Source: Fuerstiella marisgermanici (GTDB lineage Bacteria > Planctomycetota > Planctomycetia > Planctomycetales > Planctomycetaceae). Taken from it: 64,000 nucleotides of DNA. The notes beneath the pieces were generated by a model, which did no database searches, was not told the origin of the DNA, and saw only the letters and a list, made by a program, of their open reading frames with translations. The stretch is taken from contig NZ_CP017641.1 in the NCBI RefSeq assembly GCF_001983935.1, positions 3,844,001 to 3,908,000 on the forward strand, in the 5' to 3' direction. Numbering within the stretch: the first letter of the stretch is position 1; every line of letters begins with the position of its first letter. The position numbers and the translations under genes are program-made. Below, piece by piece: positions 46,930-57,900 of the stretch.

Positions 46930-47754
46930 ATGCAGAAGACCATCGCGCTAATCGGACATTCCGCTGCCGGAAAATCTTCGTGTCTCGATGCGTTAAAGAT
47001 CGAGCCTGCGGCCGACATGGATGTAAGCCTTGGAACAAGGACCGAAGACTGTCCCACATTAGATCAGGGCCTCAGGTGGATTCTGGAATATCCGCACGAC
47101 CTTGTCGTTGTGAGCAATCATGAACAGATGCTGAAATCATTCCACGAAGCAAAACGTGGAGGAGACGCTCGGTTCGCGCAAGTCCATTTCCTGTACCTCA
47201 AGAAACCAAGAGAACGCCTCAGGCGACACTTGAAACGTTCGACGCTGTCGGGAAGTCATCGGCCCAAGAAGCATCAAGAATACACTCTGGCGATTTACGA
47301 TCGCTTTGATCAGATGTTCTCTGAATTGGCCGATGAACAGATAGACTGCTCGTCCGGTGACCCCGCCGAGATCTCGCGCGTGGTCCGCGGTGTACGCTGC
47401 AGGATCCGCTATGCTGACGTTGCACAGCCAAAACTTGTCTTTTCGGTTTGCGGATTGTCTGCCGTTGGAAAAGGGACACTGATCGACAAGTTTCATCGTC
47501 CTGATCCCGGATGGCGAGAGCGGTTCGACGTCAGTGGCTCCGCGGAATTCTATGCGGACCGATCGTCGACGCGTTTAGAGAAGAACTCATATCGACCGAC
47601 CACTGAGATGTTCGAGCCCTTCTTCCCTGACGTCATCGTTAATCGTTGGCAGTTCCGTCAACATCGGCACCTCGAAGCTCTGCCACGGGCATTTCCCCAA
47701 AGTACGCACAAGCGCCGGGGCCATAATCTGAAATTAACTGCACAGGGGGACTGA
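46930..47754 (+). CDS. Small protein with two P-loop motifs, possibly truncated
   Basis: A 274-residue protein from ATG 46930; an earlier open start gives a poor N-terminus. It opens with a strand and Walker A motif, TIALIGHSAAGKSS (about residues 4-17). The first half (to about 165) resembles a small nucleotide kinase, with LVVVSNHEQ, VHFLYLKKPRERLRRHLKRS and a lid-like basic helix. A second strand and P-loop, KLVFSVCGLSAVGKGTLIDK (about 177-196), starts another kinase-like unit. That second unit ends early: after VIVNRWQFRQHRHLEALPRA the tail is unlike a protein core, so the C-terminus may be truncated or frameshifted. Two kinase-like units in one short protein suggest an unusual phosphotransferase; substrate is unknown. 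Confidence 0.55.
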   Translation: MQKTIALIGHSAAGKSSCLDALKIEPAADMDVSLGTRTEDCPTLDQGLRWILEYPHDLVVVSNHEQMLKSFHEAKRGGDARFAQVHFLYLKKPRERLRRHLKRSTLSGSHRPKKHQEYTLAIYDRFDQMFSELADEQIDCSSGDPAEISRVVRGVRCRIRYADVAQPKLVFSVCGLSAVGKGTLIDKFHRPDPGWRERFDVSGSAEFYADRSSTRLEKNSYRPTTEMFEPFFPDVIVNRWQFRQHRHLEALPRAFPQSTHKRRGHNLKLTAQGD

Positions 47755-48138
47755 GGCCCCGTCCAGCAACTGCGCATGACAGTCTACTGATTGGTGGTGC
47801 AGCTTCTCTTGAAAAAGCAGGAAGTCTCCGGTCAAACTGCCTTGGCAGCGATTGCCTTTTTCGCAAGGATTTACGTTTGGGAGCGATCGTGATGACGGAG
47901 CGACGTGCAGTGGTACTCCTAAGCGGTGGCTTGGATTTCTGAACAGCTTTGGTCATGGCGAAAGCCGACGGGTTTATACCGCACGCGTTGTCGTGAGCGT
48001 GCACTCGGTCTTTGACGGACTTGTAACAGAATCGTCGGTCGCTCCGTAGTGAGCACCGCCTTTGACCTCGCCTGACAAGTCCATTGGATGTAGCCACGCC
48101 TCAATATGTGTTGATGGCATTCCGTTTTACGATCTCGA
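47755..48138. other. Non-coding stretch between convergent genes
   Basis: About 384 bp between the P-loop gene and the kinase-WD40 gene, which converge here. Open frames across it (for example on the minus strand 47639-48097) overlap the P-loop gene end and show no recognisable domain. No clear terminator hairpin was found. Confidence 0.35.
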
Positions 48139-51100
48139 TCACTGGCCAAATTGCAGCCGCCAGGCTTCCAGATGGCCATCCGAGTTTAGGCCGTAGCCGG
48201 TAACCTGTCGCCCGTCAGCGGATACATCGAGCGCATCCACCAGCGTCCATCCTGCGACTTCCGAGTTTGTCAGGCAAACGGCGTTAAGGTCCATGAAACC
48301 GCTATGTGACGTCCAAGAACACGCGTGACTGTTCTTCCTGTACAAGGCCTGCCCCAGCCGACCCACGATGGTATTGCCATCGCCGGAAATCGCCTGCGGA
48401 CGCAGCTCAAGAAATCCGGGGGGAGGTTCCAGGATTTCCAAGGCGCCATCTCGCCACACAAACATCCGGGCCCCGGGGTGGTGAATGCGATCTCCTGGTG
48501 CCCAGCAAGAGCCGATAATGGTCGTGCCGTCATCCGAAATGTCAACGGCCTTCCAATTCCATTGCGGTCCGAAGCCAGGCATTTCCTGGAGTTCACCGTT
48601 ACTCCAGAGTACCGGCTGAGCGTTGCGCCAAGCGCTCAACGCTTCACCATCACTATCGGCGGCGACCTCAAATGTCGTGCCCAGAATGAACCGTCCATCG
48701 GGAGTCATGGACGCCGTAACACCGTTGTTTTCTGCTGACGGAAGCGGGAGCCAACGCAGTTCTCCGCCACGTTCCACAAAGGGTTTCTGTTCTCCTTTGG
48801 GGCCGGCATAGCCTGCGACGATCTTGTTGTCGGCTGAGATCGCAACAACCATTCCCGGACCTTCTGCGACTCGACGGGTTGATCCGTCCGGGTACCAGAG
48901 ACGAGCCGAGTATCCGCGTTCTCCCACAACGCCTCCCGCGCCGCCGAATACCGAGTGATCGGCCGAAACGCATGTGCACTCACCGTTCAGGCCGTCTGGA
49001 TACGGTGGCCCCAAACGGCGAATGCCATCTGTCTCCGACCACACAAAAGGGCTGAATCCCTTGAAATGGAAGCTATGCCCGACCACCAATCTTCCGTCAG
49101 GGGAGATTCCCCTGGATAGACTGCGGTGCATGCCGCTGGTCAGATCACCCAGCGCATCAAATTCAACGGACTCACCGGTCTGGAAGTCCAACATGGCAGA
49201 GGTGTCCGCCGGACGCGTGCACTGTTGTTTAGAATCAATCGCTTCAAAGATGGAAACGGTGTCATTTTTGTCCAGCACTGCGAGGCGATTATTGTCCGGA
49301 CTCAGTTCGGCATAAACGGCGGGCACTTCCTGCGGTACCACAAGATCCAGTAGCGGCTGCATCGACGTGGCGTGCCATATTCTGATGCGGCAGGATTCAC
49401 CTGCGGAAACGATCCGCGTTCCATCCCGCGAGTAGCTGATCGATGTCACGTAATCGGAATGACCAGGGAGTTCCATCAGCCCTTTACCGGATGCCGCATC
49501 CCAGATTCGGATGTGTCGATCATTGCTGCCGGTCGCAATGGTACTGCCGTTCGGACTGAAGCTGACACAGCGAAGTGTGGATGAATGCCCGGAAAACACG
49601 ATCGGGGCAGTGTCTAAATCAAGAGAGTAAAGCAGCAGGTTGTCCAAAAAACCGAAGGCCAACGTCTGACTGTCTGGAGAGAAGGCAAGGCATCGACAGG
49701 CCTTGACCGGAAATTCACGCACTGGCCGTCCATCAATGGCGCTGCGAATGCGGACACTGGTACCGCCATAATCGACGGTAGCAACCAGCCGCCCATCCGG
49801 TGAGATCGCGACGCGATAGATATCTTTCGTGCACTTCCATTGTGTAATCCTCTTATTTGTTCTTAGGTCCTGCACAACAACTTCTGAATCACTGGCAAGG
49901 ACCGTCCTGTCTGAATTCTGACTGATGGCCATCAATTTCCATCCGGCTGTGGAAACCGGTTCACGCGTGCGAATGCCGAAGCGATCGGAACTCAGTCGCA
50001 AGAGTTGATGATTTCCTAACAGCAGGTCTCCGTCATGGGCAAACCCCAACACAGAGACGGAATCGACCTGACGGTACGTGTCCGCCTGGATCCTCGGCCA
50101 CGAAGACACCTTCCCATCACGGCTAGCGGAAATGACATGTCCCGTCTGGGGGTGAACAGCCAGCGCCTGCACTCGCGATTCGTGTGCCAGCCAGGGATCA
50201 TCCTGCTGCTCGGAAATCCGGTCGCCGGGCTGATCCGTCAATCGCCAGCTGCGAATGATGCCGGCACGATCTCCGACAATGATTCGGTCAGGGGAAGGTG
50301 CAAAAGCCAGACTTTCGATGCCGTCAAGAATCTCAACTCGACTGACATCCCCGGTCGTCGATTCCAGGATCACCAGTTCTCCGTTGATGTCGCCAGCTGC
50401 GACAAGTGTGCCGTCATCTGACACGGCAAGGCTGACGACGCGACCGGACAGAGTGATTGGGTCGCCGCGAGAGAAGTGCCCGGCTATGTCCCACAGCCGC
50501 AATGTGCCATCGCTACTGGCGGTTGCCAGAAACGCACTGTTTGAGGAGAGAGCCAGACGCTCTACTGCACGCCCGTGACCGTCAAGCGTCGCGACCAGAC
50601 TCTCTTTCTGACGGTCCCAGATTCGAATTAGCGTGTCGTCACCCGCGGCGATAAGCCACCGCCCGTCCAGTGTGAACAGGGCGTCGTTGGCTTCGCCCGC
50701 ATCGTCAATGTAATCTGCTTCTGTCGGGCTGGTCTGAGCTTGAAGGGTCCGGACTAGCTGCAGCCCATAGCGCGGCGATTCGGTCACCTGCTCGCTGTGA
50801 TCTGTCTTGCGAAAGGAATACAGCCGGACGGTGCCATCCGCGCAGGCACAGGCCACGTTATGACCATCATGTGACCAAGCGGCGCTGTTCAACATAGCCC
50901 ATGCAGGATGTTCACACACGGACTGACCGGTATTGACATCCAGAATCCGCAATAGCGAATCACGGGCAGCTACGGCCACGTGGCGACCGTCGGGTGAGAC
51001 CCTAGCGCAACGAATCTGCCCAAGAAGGGACCGAGTCCAGAGAGGCTCTTGTTGAACACGCTGGTTAAGGTGCTGCCATTCGAACGACTCGGTCAGCCCG

Positions 51101-52659
51101 ATGCGCTCGGGGGAAGTCTGTCGGGACAGCAGGTTGTGAGTTCGGACAACGTCGCCAACTTGCAATGCAGCGCCCGCCAAATGAACCTCAGTTGCATAAA
51201 GTAGTTCCTCGGCCTCAGCACGAGTGCGTTCGGCAGTGCGAACCTGACCTGCCAGTCGCTGATTGGTAACAGCGATGACGTCAGCACGGAGTTCCGCAAG
51301 CTTCAGCGCTTGACCGGCCTGCTGCGCCTGCCACAGTGCGGCCGCTGTGCCCAGCAGTAACGCCAGGCACGCGATGGTTGCTCCGCCAATCATCGCTCGA
51401 TGGCGCCGGGCGGTTTTCCGCACCCGGTATAGTGTAGATGGCGGCCGGGCGGCGATCGGTTCATGATTCAGGAATCGGTGCACATCCCTGGCTAGATCGC
51501 GAGCGGATTGGTAGCGCCGTAAGCGGTTCTTTTCCAACGCCTTCATCACGATGCAGTCCAGGTCTCCGCGGACACGGCGGGGCAGCAAACTCGTCGCGGC
51601 GGAACTGCTGCTTACTGCGGCAGTATCGTGAGACTTTCGGAGCGTCGCCGAACGACTCGGGAGCGGCGGTGTTTCTTCACGAATGATCTGGAACAATTCT
51701 GAAAATCCGGCCTTGCGGATCCGTTCCGGGTCAAAGGGAGGCTGATGGGCGACGAGCTCGTACAATAACACTCCCAGCGAATAGACGTCGCTGCGGGTAT
51801 CGACATCAAGAGCGTTGAATTCCGCCTGTTCAGGACTCATGTACATCGGCGTGCCGAGGACTTCTCGAAAGCCGGTAACATTCGGATTCTCTGAATCAGC
51901 GCCGATCGCTTTGGCAATTCCGAAGTCGATGACTTTGGGGATTATCGAGGCTTCGTGTTGTTCGACCAGAATGTTCGACGGCTTCAGATCCCGGTGAATG
52001 ATTCCCTTTTGGTGAGCATGCTGAATAGCGCTGCAAATGTCGACAAAAAGTTTAAGGCGTTGTTCGAGCGGCAGTTCGTGCTCTCGGCAGAACTTCAGAA
52101 TGGAAGAACCGCGAACCAGTTCCATGACGAAGTACGGCAGCCCGGTATCCGTTTTTCCGCCGTCAAACACTCGGGCGATGCTCGGGTGATCCATGATGGC
52201 GAGCGTCTGCCGTTCGGCTTCGAATCTCAACAGCACGTCGCGCGTGTTCATTCCGGGATTGATTACCTTTACAGCCACGCGGCGGCGAACAGGTTCTGTT
52301 TGCAGTGCCATGAATACCGTGCCCATGCCGCCCCGACCGATTTCTTCGACAAGCTTGTAGCGGTCAATGACCGGCTGCTGATCGATGTCAACGACGCATT
52401 TTTCGGCGTCCATGCAACTATTGGCGAGTTTCGTCACCTCTGGATTCCCATCCGGCTGGCAAGATGTGTTTACAGCCTGGTTCAGCGGGTTGAAACGAGC
52501 ATCGTTTCGCGCGGCTAGTAGCAGTTCGACACGTTGCCTCAGCGTTGTCTGACCACGGCAAGCGCCAGTCAGAAAGCTCTCCCTTTCGCCAGGATCCGAG
52601 ATCCTTGCGGCTTCCATGTAAAGTTCACGCTCGCGATTTCTTGCTGGATTCTGACTCAT
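48139..52659 (-). CDS. Membrane Ser/Thr protein kinase with WD40 propeller and C-terminal HAF-like repeats
   Basis: A 1506-residue protein from ATG 52659; an upstream GTG adds two residues. The N-terminal LRQRVELLLAA block is common in planctomycete kinases. The kinase domain (about 102-390) has the glycine loop EIGRGGMGTVF, Lys131 in VAVKVI, HRDLKPSN with catalytic Asp224 and DFG at about 246, all intact. A membrane segment follows (IGGATIACLALLLGTAAALW), then a coiled coil and many WD40-like repeats (about 550-1150), such as LDGHGRAVERLALSSNSAFL and FSGHSSTLRCVSFSPNGSTI. The last 330 residues hold HAF-like repeats (ISDDGTTIIGSCW, ISGDGNTIVGRLGQAL). It probably senses signals outside or at the envelope and phosphorylates cytosolic partners. 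The ECF sigma gene upstream on the same strand is the likely regulator or partner. Confidence 0.87.
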   Translation of the reverse strand: MSQNPARNRERELYMEAARISDPGERESFLTGACRGQTTLRQRVELLLAARNDARFNPLNQAVNTSCQPDGNPEVTKLANSCMDAEKCVVDIDQQPVIDRYKLVEEIGRGGMGTVFMALQTEPVRRRVAVKVINPGMNTRDVLLRFEAERQTLAIMDHPSIARVFDGGKTDTGLPYFVMELVRGSSILKFCREHELPLEQRLKLFVDICSAIQHAHQKGIIHRDLKPSNILVEQHEASIIPKVIDFGIAKAIGADSENPNVTGFREVLGTPMYMSPEQAEFNALDVDTRSDVYSLGVLLYELVAHQPPFDPERIRKAGFSELFQIIREETPPLPSRSATLRKSHDTAAVSSSSAATSLLPRRVRGDLDCIVMKALEKNRLRRYQSARDLARDVHRFLNHEPIAARPPSTLYRVRKTARRHRAMIGGATIACLALLLGTAAALWQAQQAGQALKLAELRADVIAVTNQRLAGQVRTAERTRAEAEELLYATEVHLAGAALQVGDVVRTHNLLSRQTSPERIGLTESFEWQHLNQRVQQEPLWTRSLLGQIRCARVSPDGRHVAVAARDSLLRILDVNTGQSVCEHPAWAMLNSAAWSHDGHNVACACADGTVRLYSFRKTDHSEQVTESPRYGLQLVRTLQAQTSPTEADYIDDAGEANDALFTLDGRWLIAAGDDTLIRIWDRQKESLVATLDGHGRAVERLALSSNSAFLATASSDGTLRLWDIAGHFSRGDPITLSGRVVSLAVSDDGTLVAAGDINGELVILESTTGDVSRVEILDGIESLAFAPSPDRIIVGDRAGIIRSWRLTDQPGDRISEQQDDPWLAHESRVQALAVHPQTGHVISASRDGKVSSWPRIQADTYRQVDSVSVLGFAHDGDLLLGNHQLLRLSSDRFGIRTREPVSTAGWKLMAISQNSDRTVLASDSEVVVQDLRTNKRITQWKCTKDIYRVAISPDGRLVATVDYGGTSVRIRSAIDGRPVREFPVKACRCLAFSPDSQTLAFGFLDNLLLYSLDLDTAPIVFSGHSSTLRCVSFSPNGSTIATGSNDRHIRIWDAASGKGLMELPGHSDYVTSISYSRDGTRIVSAGESCRIRIWHATSMQPLLDLVVPQEVPAVYAELSPDNNRLAVLDKNDTVSIFEAIDSKQQCTRPADTSAMLDFQTGESVEFDALGDLTSGMHRSLSRGISPDGRLVVGHSFHFKGFSPFVWSETDGIRRLGPPYPDGLNGECTCVSADHSVFGGAGGVVGERGYSARLWYPDGSTRRVAEGPGMVVAISADNKIVAGYAGPKGEQKPFVERGGELRWLPLPSAENNGVTASMTPDGRFILGTTFEVAADSDGEALSAWRNAQPVLWSNGELQEMPGFGPQWNWKAVDISDDGTTIIGSCWAPGDRIHHPGARMFVWRDGALEILEPPPGFLELRPQAISGDGNTIVGRLGQALYRKNSHACSWTSHSGFMDLNAVCLTNSEVAGWTLVDALDVSADGRQVTGYGLNSDGHLEAWRLQFGQ

Positions 52660-52837
52660 CGACACGACCGGTCTGCGGTTGTCTGCGTTGGTTGCAATAG
52701 TTTGGGGGAATGAGCTCTGAACTTCACTGCGCGAGCGGCGACAATTCGAGAGGCTGCTTAGTGAACTCTTTTAACACGCGCCTTTCAGTCCGGTGATGTC
52801 CGTAGGGATTCGAAAAATCTTGGCATTCTTATGACAT

Positions 52838-53419
52838 TTAACGCGGGCAATCAGACGGTCTCAGCTCAACGGCAAACCATGCGAGCGCATAATCCCAGAG
52901 TTCGTAGGCCACGGTACGGGAGATTTTCAGAATCTCTGCTGACTCTGTGACCGATAGTCCGGCGTACAAACGCAGTCGAACCAATTCCGCGACCTGTTCG
53001 TCCGACTGCTCCAGCTTCTGCAGGGCATCGTCCAGTTCCAGTAGTTGCTCGTGGCTGATCGGTTGATCGGGAATCTCCATGTCGATCCACGTGAGCTGAA
53101 CTCGGTCGCCACCACGCTTGAGTCGGGATCGGGAACGGGCGTGGTCGATGAGGATGCGGCGCATCGCACTGGAGGCAGCGGCGTAAAAATGGGCCCTGGA
53201 GTCCCATTTCTTGTCATGGTCGGAGCCCATGATTCGGAGGTAAGCGTCGTGGACGAGAGCGGTGGCCTGAAGCGTATGGTTGACTCGCTCCAATGCCATC
53301 TGCTGAGATGCCTGCTTGCGCAGGTCCTCGTAAACCAACGGCAGCAGGTCACCGGCGGCCTGATCATTTCCTGCTGCAACCTGATGCAGAATCTGGGTAA
53401 CTTCCTGAAAACTTTCCAT
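52838..53419 (-). CDS. ECF-family RNA polymerase sigma factor
   Basis: A 193-residue sigma factor of the ECF type found with planctomycete kinases (Sigma70_ECF, PF07638-like). Region 2 is at about 10-95, with LLPLVYEDLRKQASQQM, LVHDAYLRI and HFYAAASSAMRRILIDHARS. Region 4 is at about 130-185, with RLRLYAGLSVTESAEILKIS as the DNA-binding helix-turn-helix. The start at 53419 gives a normal N-terminus. Its gene lies about 180 bp upstream of the kinase-WD40 gene on the same strand, an arrangement in which the kinase is thought to control the sigma factor. No anti-sigma factor gene is visible nearby. Confidence 0.9.
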   Translation of the reverse strand: MESFQEVTQILHQVAAGNDQAAGDLLPLVYEDLRKQASQQMALERVNHTLQATALVHDAYLRIMGSDHDKKWDSRAHFYAAASSAMRRILIDHARSRSRLKRGGDRVQLTWIDMEIPDQPISHEQLLELDDALQKLEQSDEQVAELVRLRLYAGLSVTESAEILKISRTVAYELWDYALAWFAVELRPSDCPR

Positions 53420-54925
53420 TGTTGAATGTGCGTTCCATTGAGCAATGTGAAATCGTCGTCCCCGATCTTATCGCCTTAGCGTGCTCCCGAGCAATGAATT
53501 CATTCAGGTTGCCTGATTTGGACCGATCCACAATTTCCAGATGGGACTCCTCCAGATCCCGCGAGCGCTATGTCGGCTTGTAGTTGCACGAAGACAGCCG
53601 ACTCACGTGGTTGCTGCAATAGAGTGGAATATTGTTCAGTAGTGACTTGCCGGACGTCTGCCCCGCATCGGCGCAGGATTGCGTGCCTCGAAGAACTTGG
53701 GTCAGGTTTTTCGGACGAACATGCGGTGGGTGACGGATGAGAAGACGAGAGGATCGGCACGATTTCACCGGCGGCGGTCGATCATCTCCGTTTTCACGAC
53801 AGAAGGCGCTGGCTGCCATCTTACTCTTAAAGGACGACCTGCCCACAGTACTCCTTGTAGCGTCGCCCGTCGGTTTCATAAACACCCTGTCGCCCTTACA
53901 GCCGGCTTTCTTCGGAATGGCCACGCTTTTGGTTGTGGCGAGGATAATCAGGTGAGTCCGGTGAACTGCCGACCATGTGGTTGCTGGGCCGGCCCGATGC
54001 ACGCAGAAATTCCGTCACGGATGCGTTCCTCGCAGCTGCTCGCAGTAGTTTCCCTTGTGTTGGCCGGCCAGTGGGGGAATTGAATCCTGCCGCCCGATTT
54101 GGCATGGCGATCACGCGCAGAGCAATTGTGGGTGCTCAGCCAAATCAAATCTCGGAGACCAGACGCCGAAGTCCACTTGTTTTCTACGGTGGCTTTGCGA
54201 TTGCGGTAGAGATTTTCCGCTTGAAACGTGGATGGTGGTGGACTGGCTAAACGCAACGCACGGCGCAGACACCCTCAAAATGCAGTGGCTTTTCAGCGTT
54301 GCTGCTGCTGACTGCCCTGCCGAACCTGGAGGCCGCTCTGAACGGCGCGGGACCGACAACGGTTTATGAATCATGCTTCGTCGGGCCTCATGGCTTTGTT
54401 CCGTGGCCCGCCGCCGAATCGATCGAACTGGAAACTACTCCGGATTCGCTGCAGGAACTGTGTTTTGGCGCTTATCGCGGACGGAATTGGCGGATCGAAA
54501 TACCGCCTGAACAGTCAGAAATTATCCGACAACTGGTCACGCGACTGCAGCGAGTGGCCGAGGTCGCTAGCGCCGGCAGGGTACTCTAAACGATCGAGAA
54601 GCAGCCTCGCTTTTCTCCGTAATATTGCGAGTTCTCGCTCGTGAACGTCTGCTGAACCACACTGCAGTTTGCCGACTCGACAGCATTTCCGAAAAAAATC
54701 CGGACAATCGCGATGCGGATGTCGCATGAAGAAATGGCAACTATGCCAATTCCGCAGTCTGCTGCGCGAACACTTGTTTTCCGAGGAACTTGCCGCATTC
54801 GGCCCAATATCGATGTGTTTCCGCTGGCTGCAACGTTCCTGCCGCGAACGGCCTGATTCGCAAAAGTCGGCCACTATCCTCCTCTGCGACACGCCTTTAT
54901 TCTCCAATCGTTGAGAGCATTTCTT
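53420..54925. other. 1.5-kb gene-poor region before the giant surface gene
   Basis: No complete gene could be supported. Several open frames on both strands overlap each other without motifs or ribosome binding sites. Only 54299-54589 has a protein-like sequence, listed separately. The region may hold decayed sequence and the promoter of the surface protein gene. Confidence 0.4.
54299..54589 (+). pseudogene. Possible gene remnant, 96 codons
   Basis: This frame begins at a TTG and has no ATG start in a suitable place. Its translation, with VYESCFVGPHGFVPWPAAES, LELETT-like strands and EIIRQLVTRLQRVAEVASAG, looks more protein-like than its surroundings and ends in a clean stop. It could be the C-terminal remnant of a larger gene or a small unknown protein. 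No family was recognised. Confidence 0.25.
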
Positions 54926-57900
54926 ATGTTGATGTCCTCCTGGCTGAAGAGCTTTTGTTCCGCTGTCACCCGAACTCGCTCTTCAAAACGAAGAAACTCG
55001 GGACGTCGACGGAGTATATCCCAGCGGAGACAGGTGCACTCGGCCGAGCATTCACAGCGTCTCGCGGAGATCCTGGAAGACCGGTGCCTACTGGCGACCA
55101 TTGTTTGGGATGGTGCGCCAGATGGCGGCGGTTCCAGTGCGAACGCCGACTGGTCGAACGACGACAACTGGGCGGGCGATATCGCACCCACGACCAATGA
55201 TGACCTTGTTTTCCCTGATGGCGCGGCTCAACCGGCGAGTGTCAACGATTTCGTCGGCGCAACGTTCGGTTCGATCCTCATCGAAGGCGACAACTACAGT
55301 CTGGGTGGCCAGCCGATCGTGTTGAATGGATCGATCACGATTCAGGGCACTGATAACGCGGTTGACATGGACCTGCAGCTGGGGCTCTCATCCGGGATTG
55401 CCAACACGGGCAGCGGCACATTCACAGTCAATGGCACCGTTGACCTGAACGGAAACGATCTGTCCGTCAGCAACTCCGGTGGCGGACAGGTATCACTGAA
55501 TGATGCCATCTCCGGCACCGGCGGAGTCAGCTTTTCCGGAAACGGAACCGCCGTGCTGGCCACGGGTAACAGTTACACGGGCGAAACACTGGTTAGTGGC
55601 GGAACGCTCATCGTGCTGGACGCGGCCGGGCTCGGCACAGCCGATGGAACCGCAGCGACCGGAACACGGGTCATCAACAACTCCTACCTGCAGATCGAAA
55701 ACTCGATCACCGTCGCCGACGAACTGCTGACGTCGGACGATGCACGCGTCGTCAGTGTGGGCGATAACGTCTGGACGGGCGGCATGACAACTGTCAGCAG
55801 TGACTATCTGTATCTGTGGCCCAACTCAGGCAGTTCGCTGCAGGTTGACGGCAACCTGACACCGTACCGGCTCGATGTCCGTTACGGAGATGTGATTCTT
55901 AACGGCGCGGCGAACACCAGTTACTACAACTACGTCCGAAGCGGCGGCACGCTGGAAGTCGACGGAACTTACACCAACTACTACTACACTTACATTCAGA
56001 ACAGTGTACTGGACGTCGACGGCACATACAGCAACCAGTATTACGACACAAACGTTCAAAGTGGCAGCACGCTGGACGTCAGCGGCACCTTCAGTTCCGG
56101 TCGCCACACTTATGTGCAGGGCGGCGCACTGGTTACCGGAACCGGAACGGTCAACGCAGGAACATCCGGCTCGAACTATCAGCTTCGCGTACAGTCCGGC
56201 GGAACCATTGATCCGGGATCGACATCAACCACAGGTGTTCTCAACACCTCAGACATCTATTTTGAACACGCTAACAGCAATTTCGATGTACAACTGAACG
56301 GTACCACCGCCGGCACCGAATACGATCAGCTGAAAGTCAACGGAACCGTCCGGCTCGACGGTCATCTGAACGTCACGCTGCTGGCGAGCCTTGCTACGAT
56401 CGGCGACGAGTTCATCATCATCGACAATGATGGGACTGACCCTGTTGACGGATTCTTTGTCGGGCTCCCGGAAAGCGGGCTTGTTGAGTTCGGCGGCAAC
56501 ATTTGGTCCATCAGTTATGCGGGAGGCACCGGCAATGACGTTGTGTTGACGACTCAGACCGTCAACCAGTTCCCCACAGGTGACCCCCAGAGCATCACCA
56601 CCAATGAAGAGACGGCTGTCAACATCACACTCACCGGCAGCGACACTGATGGCGATCCCATCACGTTCTCAATTGAATCGGGTCCGTCCAACGGAACGCT
56701 CAGTGTGAGCGGGGCAAATCTGACGTACACCCCCGATCTGAATTTCGCAGGTTCCGACAGCTTTGAGTTTAGAGTCACCGATGATCTTGGCGGCTTCAGC
56801 ACGGCGATGGTTTCGATCCACGTTGTCAACACTAAGGACCCGCCGACTCTGGTCAGCCTTTCGGATTCTTCGGTTGATGAGAACACTCCCATTGGTACAG
56901 CAGTGGGCACGCTCAGCACTGAGGATCCTGACGTCGGCGACACATTCACTTACACGCTGGCTCCCGGCAGTGGTGACACTGACAACGCGTCATTTGGAAT
57001 CAGTGGTGATCAGCTGACCATTTCCGCCGCACCAGGTTTTGAGACGAAATCCAGCTACTCGGTGCGAGTCCGGTCCACGGACGCAGCTGGCGATTTCGTC
57101 GAAGGCGTCTTCAGTGTATCGATCAACGACGTCAACGAGGCACCAACAGCGTTAAGCCTGTCCCCTTCAGCCGTCGACGAAAACTCGCCGTCCGGCACTG
57201 TCGTCGGAACATTGGTTTCGACTGATGAAGATGCCGGTGATTCACACTCATATTTGCTGGTGCCTGGAACAGCCAGCACACACAACAGCCTGTTCACGAT
57301 CGACGGCAATCAGCTGAAGACAGCTTTTTCACCAGATTTCGAACTGCAGAACAGCTACAGCATTCGAGTTCGCTCGACAGACTCGGGCTCCCTTTCGCAT
57401 GAGCAATCACTGGTCGTTTCGATCAACGATATCAACGAAGCTCCGTCCATTGATTCGGGATTCAACCTGACTCCGGAATGGCTGGAAGCCAACGCCGTTT
57501 TCTCCGCTCCACACGCGCTGGACAGTGGGATTCTCTTCCCAGGTGGCCGTGGCAGCAGCCAGCAGAAGCTGTTTTCTTCGCTGCTTGTTGACGCCGACCA
57601 ATTGTCAACGGCGGGGCCTCATACGATTTCCGTGACGATCGATTATGAACGGTTGACGGGCGATAACGATCCACACTTTGGAATCACCGATGGTCAGGAT
57701 GTCGTCGGCCTGCGACATGTTGACAACAGTGGTGGTCGGATCGATGTCTTCGAGGCAGCGGACGGCACGGTGCTCTCCAGCCGGGGTCTTCAGACCATCG
57801 CTTCCGGCGTACCGATCCAGACACCGAACCTGCTTGAGTTCGACATTGTGGTCGATGCCGATACGGCCGTACAGAATATCAGGATCAACGGCACCCCGTT

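Noticed and set aside
47639-48097. Minus-strand frame of 152 codons between the P-loop and kinase genes
   Set aside because: It overlaps the end of the P-loop gene, is rich in Arg and Ser as random frames are, and has no motif.
53045-53425. Plus-strand frame over the sigma factor gene
   Set aside because: The minus-strand sigma factor has clear regions 2 and 4; the opposite frame has none.
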